Positions 58,015 to 64,000 of a stretch of DNA of 64,000 nt are shown piece by piece. The notes under the pieces are model-generated. The model had not been told where the DNA came from and ran no database searches. It saw only the letters and a program-made list of their open reading frames with translations. This stretch comes from Microbulbifer sediminum (lineage in GTDB: Bacteria > Pseudomonadota > Gammaproteobacteria > Pseudomonadales > Cellvibrionaceae), in the NCBI RefSeq assembly GCF_021729035.1, contig NZ_JAJSAP010000001.1:1-64000 (forward strand). Direction: 5' to 3'. Numbering within the stretch: position 1 is the stretch's first letter; each line of letters begins with the position of its first letter. A program made the position numbers and the translations under genes.

Positions 58015-59481
58015 ATGCAGTTCACCGCCAAGGTCTCTGATATCACCAAGCAGCGCAGCGCCTGCGCAATTCTCGCCGCAGACAGCAAGAACCGGCTGAC
58101 CGCCAGCGGCAGCAGTCTCGATGGTGAGACCGGTGGTTTTATCGGCCGGATCCTCAAGCGCGGGGACCTCGACAGCAAGCCCGGCAGCACCCTGCTGCTC
58201 ACTCCGGGAGAAGGCAAGGCGGACCGGGTCCTGCTGGTGCGCACCGGCGACGGCGTGCTGGACCAGGCGAAATTCCGCAAAATCGCGCGCACCAGTGCCG
58301 AGGCCGTCAAGGGTTTCAAGGATGCCACCAGCTATCTCACCGAAGTAGAAGTTACCGACGCCGATATCGGCTGGCAGGCTCAACAACTGGCACTGGCCGC
58401 AGGGCTGGCTGCCTATAAGTTCACCCGCTGCCTGAGTGAGGCCAAGCCCAATCCGCTGGCCAAGTTCCAGGTCCACGCGCCGGACCGCAAGGCGCTGAAA
58501 GCAGCGCAGCAGGGCGTGGCCCTCGGTGGTGCGCAGGCTTCCGGCAGCAACGTCGCGCGGGAACTCGGCAACCTGCCGGGCAACATCTGTACACCAATGT
58601 ACCTGGCCGGCCAGGCAAAAGAGCTGGCGAAAAAACACACAAAAATCACCACTAGTGTTGTTGATGCCAAGAAGATGCAGTCACTGGGCATGGGTGCATT
58701 CATGAGCGTCGCCAAGGGCAGTGATGAGCCACCGGCCCTGATCGCCATGAACTACAAAGGTGGCAAGGCCAGCGACAAGCCCGTGGTGCTGGTGGGCAAA
58801 GGCATCACTTTCGATACCGGCGGCATCAGCCTCAAGCCCGGCATGGCCATGGATGAAATGAAGTTCGACATGTGTGGCGCGGCAAGTGTGTTCGGCGTAA
58901 TGAATGCCCTTGCGGAACTGCAGCCGGCAATCAACGTGGTGGGCCTGGTAGCCGCGGCAGAGAATATGCCCAGCGGCCGCGCCAGCAAGCCCGGCGACGT
59001 GGTTACCTCCATGTCCGGCAAGACCATCGAGATCCTCAATACCGACGCCGAGGGACGCCTGGTACTGTGCGATGCGCTGACCTATGCGGCCAAGTTCAAG
59101 CCCGACGTGGTCATCGACATCGCCACCCTGACCGGTGCCTGTGTCATCGCCCTGGGCAACCATGCCACTGGCCTGTATGCCAACAAGGAGGAGCTGGCAG
59201 ACGCCCTGGTCGCCGCCGGCGAGCGGGCTGGCGATCGTGCCTGGCAGATGCCCCTGTGGGATGAGTACCAGTCGGCGCTGGATTCCAACTTCGCCGACAT
59301 GCAGAATATTGGCGGCCGCGAGGCCGGCTCGGTCACCGCCGCCTGTTTCCTGTCCCGTTTCGCCGAGGATTACACCTGGGCGCACCTGGATATCGCCGGC
59401 AGTGCCTGGAACTCCGGCGCCAGCAAAGGAGCCACCGGTCGCCCGGTGCCACTGCTGCTGGAATACCTGCTGGGCAAATAA
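58015..59481 (+). CDS. pepA: Leucyl aminopeptidase A
   Basis: A 488-residue M17 aminopeptidase with an N-terminal macro-like domain and a C-terminal di-metal catalytic domain. The metal and active-site stretches are VGKGITFDTGGISLKPG and the family signature NTDAEGRLVL; KSRGxEAG-like GGREAGSVTAACFL follows. Besides peptide turnover it can bind DNA in Xer recombination in E. coli. ATG at 58012 or 58015 are both possible after AAGGAAAGG. Confidence 0.96.
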   Translation: MQFTAKVSDITKQRSACAILAADSKNRLTASGSSLDGETGGFIGRILKRGDLDSKPGSTLLLTPGEGKADRVLLVRTGDGVLDQAKFRKIARTSAEAVKGFKDATSYLTEVEVTDADIGWQAQQLALAAGLAAYKFTRCLSEAKPNPLAKFQVHAPDRKALKAAQQGVALGGAQASGSNVARELGNLPGNICTPMYLAGQAKELAKKHTKITTSVVDAKKMQSLGMGAFMSVAKGSDEPPALIAMNYKGGKASDKPVVLVGKGITFDTGGISLKPGMAMDEMKFDMCGAASVFGVMNALAELQPAINVVGLVAAAENMPSGRASKPGDVVTSMSGKTIEILNTDAEGRLVLCDALTYAAKFKPDVVIDIATLTGACVIALGNHATGLYANKEELADALVAAGERAGDRAWQMPLWDEYQSALDSNFADMQNIGGREAGSVTAACFLSRFAEDYTWAHLDIAGSAWNSGASKGATGRPVPLLLEYLLGK

Positions 59482-59485
59482 GACC

Positions 59486-59506
59486 TCGCCGGGCCTGGCC
59501 CGGCGA
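59486..59506 (+). terminator. Palindrome just after pepA
   Basis: TCGCCGGGCC (59486-59495) and GGCCCGGCGA (59497-59506) form a strong stem five bases past the pepA stop. There is no U tract, so full termination is unlikely; it may reduce readthrough into holC or protect the pepA 3' end. Confidence 0.45.
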
Positions 59507-59585
59507 TATTCGATCAGGGCACCCGACGCCGGGGCCCTTTATCCACCAATAGCCCCTGGTCCCAGAACCCGATCACCGGAAAGCA

Positions 59586-60014
59586 ATGACCCGTATCGAT
59601 TTTTATGTCCTCTCCTCAGACCAGCCCCACCAGGGCGATGTCTTTGCGTGCCGCCTGGCAGAAAAGGCCTTCAGGGCCGGCATGCGGGTCCTGCTGGCCG
59701 TCGATGACCGCACCCGGGCCGGGCAACTGGACGAGCTGCTCTGGACCTTCCGTGAAGACAGCTTCCTGCCCCACGCCCCGCAGGCCGGTGAGCAGCATGC
59801 CGCGGTGGAGATCAATTGCGGTGAGGACCCGGGCCTTCACCACGGACTGCTGATCAACCTGTGCACAGAAATCCCCGCCTGGTTCAGCCGCTTCGAGCGC
59901 CTGGCGGAAATCGTGGTGCAGCAGCCGGAATCACTCGCACGCTCACGATCCCGATTCAGTCACTTTCGCGACCGGGGATATCCGTTACAATCCCACCGTA
60001 TCGGCAGCAACTAA
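59586..60014 (+). CDS. holC: DNA polymerase III subunit chi
   Basis: A 142-residue HolC protein starts MTRIDFYVLS. ACRLAEKAFRAGMRVLLAVDD and LDELLWTFREDSFLPHA are typical, as is the end of the fold ERLAEIVVQQPE. Chi links the clamp loader to SSB at the replication fork. It lies between pepA and valS, a position conserved in pseudomonads. The C-terminus extends about 15 basic residues beyond the common core. Confidence 0.93.
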   Translation: MTRIDFYVLSSDQPHQGDVFACRLAEKAFRAGMRVLLAVDDRTRAGQLDELLWTFREDSFLPHAPQAGEQHAAVEINCGEDPGLHHGLLINLCTEIPAWFSRFERLAEIVVQQPESLARSRSRFSHFRDRGYPLQSHRIGSN

Positions 60015-60035
60015 CCACAGCAACAGCGCCACACC

Positions 60036-60887
60036 ATGTCCGGTCGAAAGAACAAAAACAGGCAGCGCGGGCAGCGGCATCAGCAGCAGCGCAGGCAAGC
60101 CGGCTCCGGTGAGCCTAGGGAACTGCTGGACGAGCTGAACTCGATCCGCGACCTGCTGGGCAGCGAAGAGCTCGGCGATATCCCGCTGCTTGACCAGGTG
60201 GCGGAACCGCCTCCCAGTGCTCCGCCGGCCTCCCCCGACCGGCCGGGACCCTCCCGCCCCCGGCTGCAGCCCCTGGAAGACGCCGACCTGCCCACACTGT
60301 TCTCCCCCGAGGACGAGGATCCTGTGGAAGAGGAGCTGGCGGCCGACCCTGTCGCGCCGCCACCGGCAGCACCCGGAATCTCGACCGAGCTCAGCGCCGC
60401 CGAGCGGGCCCTGTTGCGCCCCCTCGAGGCATTGCCCGGAGAAATGGGAGCCCACCCGGCCAGGGCCGGATCAACGGGCGGCGAGCAGCAACAGGAATTG
60501 TTCGGTGACCCCGATTCCGACACCGCCGGAATGGAAAACCCCTTTCTGCCCGCGCACATCCGTGCCCGCCTGACCGGGGGGCGGGTACCCCGCTCGCAAG
60601 AGACCGAGACCATGCCGGGCCCGGCCGCGGATGCCCCCTCTCCGGAAGCTGACAGCCCAATCAGCGCCGGGGACCCCGACGGACCCGCGGACCTGGAGGT
60701 CGAGCAAAGTGAGGCAGCTACCGGGGATGCTGTACCGGCGCCCGGACCAGGGAATGAGCGCCCCTCCAGGGCAATGCAGCGCCAGCAGCTGATCGAAAAG
60801 CTGGTGGCCCGCCAGCTGCCGGAACTGGAACGCCAGTTGCGTGCACGTATCGAGGTCATGGTCGACGAGCTGATGCGCCGGCGCTGA
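60036..60887 (+). CDS. Acidic Pro-rich disordered protein between holC and valS
   Basis: A 283-residue protein with a basic Gln/Arg head (first 25 residues), a long Pro/Glu/Asp-rich low-complexity centre, and a C-terminal helix of about 45 residues (RQQLIEKLVARQLPELERQLRARIE in outline) that ends MVDELMRRR. It is probably largely disordered with one coiled-coil or docking helix. An equivalent holC-adjacent gene exists in pseudomonads, with no known function as far as I know. It starts 21 bases after holC, so it is likely cotranscribed. Confidence 0.75.
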   Translation: MSGRKNKNRQRGQRHQQQRRQAGSGEPRELLDELNSIRDLLGSEELGDIPLLDQVAEPPPSAPPASPDRPGPSRPRLQPLEDADLPTLFSPEDEDPVEEELAADPVAPPPAAPGISTELSAAERALLRPLEALPGEMGAHPARAGSTGGEQQQELFGDPDSDTAGMENPFLPAHIRARLTGGRVPRSQETETMPGPAADAPSPEADSPISAGDPDGPADLEVEQSEAATGDAVPAPGPGNERPSRAMQRQQLIEKLVARQLPELERQLRARIEVMVDELMRRR

Positions 60888-60968
60888 CTGCCGCAGCTGG
60901 CCATCGCCCCTCCCGGGCCCACACCACCCCCTTCCCGCCATTTTCCACAATCGGGGCCGCCCATAACT

Positions 60969-60996
60969 TTGCCGGCCCCCGCCCCGGCGGTATAAT
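60969..60996 (+). promoter_or_regulatory. valS promoter, overlapping a terminator-like hairpin
   Basis: TTGCCG (60969-60974) and TATAAT (60991-60996) with a 16-bp spacer form a good sigma70 promoter about 110 bp before valS. GGCGG (60986-60990) and CCGCC (60999-61003) followed by TTTTT make a short terminator-like hairpin whose loop holds the -10. It may end readthrough from holC while valS starts anew. Confidence 0.6.
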
Positions 60997-61108
60997 TCCC
61001 GCCTTTTTGGCGCCGCGTCTACGTCTGCCACAATAATCACCGGGAACGGGTGTTTCCCGGCCCGGCACCGGCGCCCGCCGTCAGTCAACAGAAGGTTTCC
61101 CCTCGCGC

Positions 61109-63880
61109 ATGGACAAGACATACCAGCCCAACGCCATCGAACAGCAGTGGTACCAGACTTGGGAGGAGAACGGCTACTTCAAGCCCTCCGGCGACACCAG
61201 CGCCGATCCCTACTGCATCATGATCCCGCCGCCCAATGTCACCGGCAGCCTGCACATGGGCCATGGCTTCCAGGAATCCATCATGGATGCTCTGATCCGC
61301 TATCACCGCATGCAGGGCGACAACACCCTCTGGCAGGTGGGCACCGACCATGCCGGCATCGCCACCCAGATGGTCGTGGAGCGCCTGCTGGCAGCAGAGG
61401 GCAAGGATCGCCACGAGCTGGGCCGTGACAAGTTCATCGAGAAGGTGTGGGAATGGAAGGAGCAGTCTGGCGGCAACATCACCCGCCAGTTGCGCCGCCT
61501 GGGCGCCAGCCCTGACTGGTCGCGCGAACGCTTCACCATGGACGATGGCTTCTACAAGGCAGTGCAGGAAGTGTTCGTTCGCCTGTACGAGGACGACCTC
61601 ATCTACCGTGGCAAGCGCCTGGTGAACTGGGACCCTAAGCTGCACACCGCAATTTCCGACCTCGAAGTGCTCAACGAGGAGGAGCAGGGTCACCTGTGGC
61701 ACTTCCGCTACCCGCTGGCAGACGGATCCGGCCACCTGGTGGTTGCCACCACCCGCCCCGAAACCATGCTGGGCGATACTGCGGTGGCGGTACACCCGGA
61801 GGACGAGCGCTACCAGCACCTGATTGGCAAAAGTATCAAACTGCCCCTGGCGAATCGAGAAATCCCGATCATCGGCGACGACTATGTCGACCGCGAGTTC
61901 GGTACCGGCTGCGTGAAGATTACCCCGGCCCATGATTTCAATGACTACGAGATGGGCCAGCGCCATAACCTCGAGATGATCAACATTCTCGATGCGGACG
62001 CCAATCTCAACGACAATGTGCCGGAAGGATATCGCGGCATGGAACGCTTCGCGGCACGCCACCAGGTGGTAGACGACCTGGATGAGCTGGGCCTGCTGGA
62101 AAAAGTGGAGCCGCACACGCTGAAAGTGCCGCGCGGCGACCGTTCCGGCGTGGTGATCGAACCCTGGCTCACCGACCAGTGGTATGTGCGCACCCAGCCC
62201 CTGGCCGATGAGGCCATCAAGGCAGTGGAAGACAACCGTGTCAACTTTGTCCCTAAAAATTACGAGAACATGTATTTTTCGTGGATGCGGGACATTCAGG
62301 ACTGGTGCATTTCCCGCCAACTGTGGTGGGGTCACCGTATCCCGGCCTGGTATGACAACGACGGCAACGTCTACGTGGGCCGCAATGAAAAGGAGGTTCG
62401 TGAAAAGCACGAGCTGGGCGATATCGAGTTGCGCCAGGATGACGACGTGCTCGACACCTGGTTCTCCTCCGGCCTGTGGACTTTCGGCACACTGGGCTGG
62501 CCTGAGGACACCGAGGAGTTGAAAACCTTCCACCCCACCTCGGTACTGGTAACCGGCTTTGACATCATCTTCTTCTGGGTAGCCCGGATGATGATGCTGA
62601 CCCTCTATTTCAAAAAGGAGGTCCCTTTCCATACCGTGTATGTACACGGCCTGGTGCGGGACAGCCACGGCCAGAAGATGTCCAAGTCCAAGGGTAATGT
62701 GCTTGACCCCATCGACCTGATCGACGGCATCGACCTGGAAAGCCTGGTGCAGAAACGTACTACCGGCATGATGCAGCCACACCTGCGCGACAAAATCGAG
62801 AAGCAGACCCGCAAGGAATTCCCGGAGGGTATCGCCGCTTACGGTACCGACGCGCTGCGTTACACCTACTATTCCCTGGCCTCCACCGGCCGCGACATCA
62901 AGTTTGATGTGGGCCGTATCGAGGGCTTCCGGAACTTCTGCAACAAGATCTGGAACGCATCCCGTTATGTGTTGCAGAACTGCGAAGGCTATGACTGCGG
63001 CCAGGACAACAGCGGTGACTTTGAACTGTCACTGGCCGATCGCTGGATCATTTCGCAGCTGCAGCGCACCGAGCGGACCGTGCGCGAGGCACTGGATGCC
63101 TACCGGCTCGACCTTGCGTCCCAGGCGCTGTATGACTTCACCTGGGGCGAATACTGCAGCTGGTACCTGGAGCTGTCGAAGCCGGTGCTCTGGGACGATT
63201 CCGCTTCCGGGGCGGTGAAGAAAGGCACGCGCCGCACACTGATCCGTGTGTTGGAGACCATCCTGCGCCTCGCGCACCCGCTGATGCCGTTTATCACTGA
63301 GGAAATCTGGCAGCGGGTGAAGGGCCTGGCGGGCAAAAGCGGCGAAACCATCATGCTCCAGCCCTACCCCGAAGCGGATGAAAACCGTATCGACAGTGAG
63401 GCTGAAGCGGCCATCGCTGCCCTCAAGCAGGTAATCGAGGGTGTGCGCAATATCCGCGGCGAGATGAATATCTCCCCGGCCAAGAAAGTCCCGCTCATCC
63501 TCCGCGGCGGTACGGAGGCGGACCGGGAACGCCTGGACAGGGCCCATGCACTCCTGTCAAAGCTGGCCAGCCTGGAATCCATCAGCTGGATCAATACTGG
63601 CGAGGCGGCACCGGCATCCGCCACCGCCCTGGCCGGCGACATCGAGCTGCTTGTCCCCATGGCGGGCCTGATTGATGTGGCAGCGGAGAGCGCACGCCTG
63701 CAAAAGGAAATCGACAAGCTTGTGAAGGAACTCCAGCGCGTTGAGGGCAAACTGAACAATCCCAAGTTTGTCGACAAGGCTCCGGCAGCTGTGGTCGACA
63801 AGGAGCGCGGCAAGCTTGAGGAAATGCAGGGCGCACGCCGGCGCCTGGAGCAACAGCTTGAGGAAATCAGCAAGCTCTGA
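61109..63880 (+). CDS. valS: Valyl-tRNA synthetase
   Basis: A 923-residue class I synthetase. The HIGH motif appears as HMGHG in [14 protein letters not shown] (near residue 48), the CP1 editing domain holds [13 protein letters not shown], the signature KMSKSKGNV lies near 530, and a C-terminal coiled coil closes the protein (about 850-922). It charges tRNA-Val and edits misactivated threonine. The length matches bacterial ValS. It starts after a GAAGG-type ribosome site and ends with a clear terminator. Confidence 0.98.
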   Translation: MDKTYQPNAIEQQWYQTWEENGYFKPSGDTSADPYCIMIPPPNVTGSLHMGHGFQESIMDALIRYHRMQGDNTLWQVGTDHAGIATQMVVERLLAAEGKDRHELGRDKFIEKVWEWKEQSGGNITRQLRRLGASPDWSRERFTMDDGFYKAVQEVFVRLYEDDLIYRGKRLVNWDPKLHTAISDLEVLNEEEQGHLWHFRYPLADGSGHLVVATTRPETMLGDTAVAVHPEDERYQHLIGKSIKLPLANREIPIIGDDYVDREFGTGCVKITPAHDFNDYEMGQRHNLEMINILDADANLNDNVPEGYRGMERFAARHQVVDDLDELGLLEKVEPHTLKVPRGDRSGVVIEPWLTDQWYVRTQPLADEAIKAVEDNRVNFVPKNYENMYFSWMRDIQDWCISRQLWWGHRIPAWYDNDGNVYVGRNEKEVREKHELGDIELRQDDDVLDTWFSSGLWTFGTLGWPEDTEELKTFHPTSVLVTGFDIIFFWVARMMMLTLYFKKEVPFHTVYVHGLVRDSHGQKMSKSKGNVLDPIDLIDGIDLESLVQKRTTGMMQPHLRDKIEKQTRKEFPEGIAAYGTDALRYTYYSLASTGRDIKFDVGRIEGFRNFCNKIWNASRYVLQNCEGYDCGQDNSGDFELSLADRWIISQLQRTERTVREALDAYRLDLASQALYDFTWGEYCSWYLELSKPVLWDDSASGAVKKGTRRTLIRVLETILRLAHPLMPFITEEIWQRVKGLAGKSGETIMLQPYPEADENRIDSEAEAAIAALKQVIEGVRNIRGEMNISPAKKVPLILRGGTEADRERLDRAHALLSKLASLESISWINTGEAAPASATALAGDIELLVPMAGLIDVAAESARLQKEIDKLVKELQRVEGKLNNPKFVDKAPAAVVDKERGKLEEMQGARRRLEQQLEEISKL

Positions 63881-63893
63881 CCCACACCAGAAT

Positions 63894-63917
63894 AACGGCG
63901 CCACCTGGCGCCGTTTT
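63894..63917 (+). terminator. Intrinsic terminator of valS
   Basis: AACGGCGCCA (63894-63903) and TGGCGCCGTT (63906-63915) form a 10-bp stem with a two-base gap, followed by a T-rich tail (TTTTCTTTTC). It starts 13 bases past the valS stop. The remaining 80 bp of the window show no feature. Confidence 0.92.
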
Positions 63918-64000
63918 CTTTTCTGCCGGTCTCCTTCCCCTACCGACGCATCCAGGAACCTGCTGGTCATGTTCCGTTGTAGCCCAGCGCTGCCCCGCCC

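Noticed and set aside
61085..62782. 565-codon minus-strand frame across valS
   Set aside because: Antisense shadow of a certain gene.

Overview
The window is about 64 kb of GC-rich chromosome from a gammaproteobacterium. Gene content and order fit an aerobic, probably marine polymer degrader of the Cellvibrionales/Pseudomonadales type (Microbulbifer-like is my guess, by inference only). Supporting marks are the conserved blocks fxsA-groES-groEL, ampE-ampD-DUF1631-nadC, ccoNOQP-ccoGHIS, queA-tgt-secD-secF and lptF/lptG divergent from pepA-holC-valS, together with a secreted GH20 chitobiase-type enzyme and a secreted PHB-depolymerase-like esterase.

The left end (1-2001) is accessory DNA and visibly AT-richer than the rest. 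It is a small integron. An IS3-type transposase start lies at the extreme edge, followed by one attC site and one gene cassette for an unknown exported protein, the attI side, a LexA-type SOS box, and an integron integrase gene (intI) running the opposite way to the cassette. The integrase reads in one frame from start to end but for a single in-frame amber codon at codon 231, so it is a very recently or conditionally inactivated intI.

From 2 to 14.8 kb lie groEL/groES with a heat-shock-type promoter, fxsA, cyclopropane fatty-acid synthase, an SDR, an outer-membrane DUF481 protein, an alkyltransferase-like DNA-repair protein, and a peptidoglycan recycling set (AmpG permease, AmpE, AmpD) interleaved with an aldehyde dehydrogenase, a PLP dehydratase and a PEBP protein. 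From 14.9 to 22.1 kb the single DUF1631 gene usually found between ampD and nadC is a diverged tandem pair. NadC, a coiled-coil protein and a metallothionein-like protein follow.

From 22.1 to 31.1 kb is a full cbb3 oxidase locus (structural ccoNOQP, assembly ccoGHIS, plus a His-rich TauE/SafE-like membrane protein). It has a well-placed FNR/ANR box overlapping the stop codon of the upstream argG. From 31 to 42.4 kb come argG, pyrC, rnt, two secreted proteins, a small basic protein and the secF-secD-tgt-queA block, from which yajC is missing. A large REP-like palindrome sits in its place.

From 42.5 to 64 kb are a tRNA-Leu(CAA) followed by an unusual run of three strong dyads, a DUF2279-like protein, a phytoene-dehydrogenase-family oxidoreductase, a Bcr/CflA exporter, a GMC oxidoreductase-rlmA-tadA-K+ channel operon, a methyltransferase, the chitobiase with a NagR-like operator in its promoter, an RDD protein, lptF-lptG, and pepA-holC-unknown-valS. 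I see no CRISPR array, prophage or toxin-antitoxin pair. The most novel material is the integron, the DUF1631 pair, the tRNA-adjacent dyads and the metallothionein-like protein.
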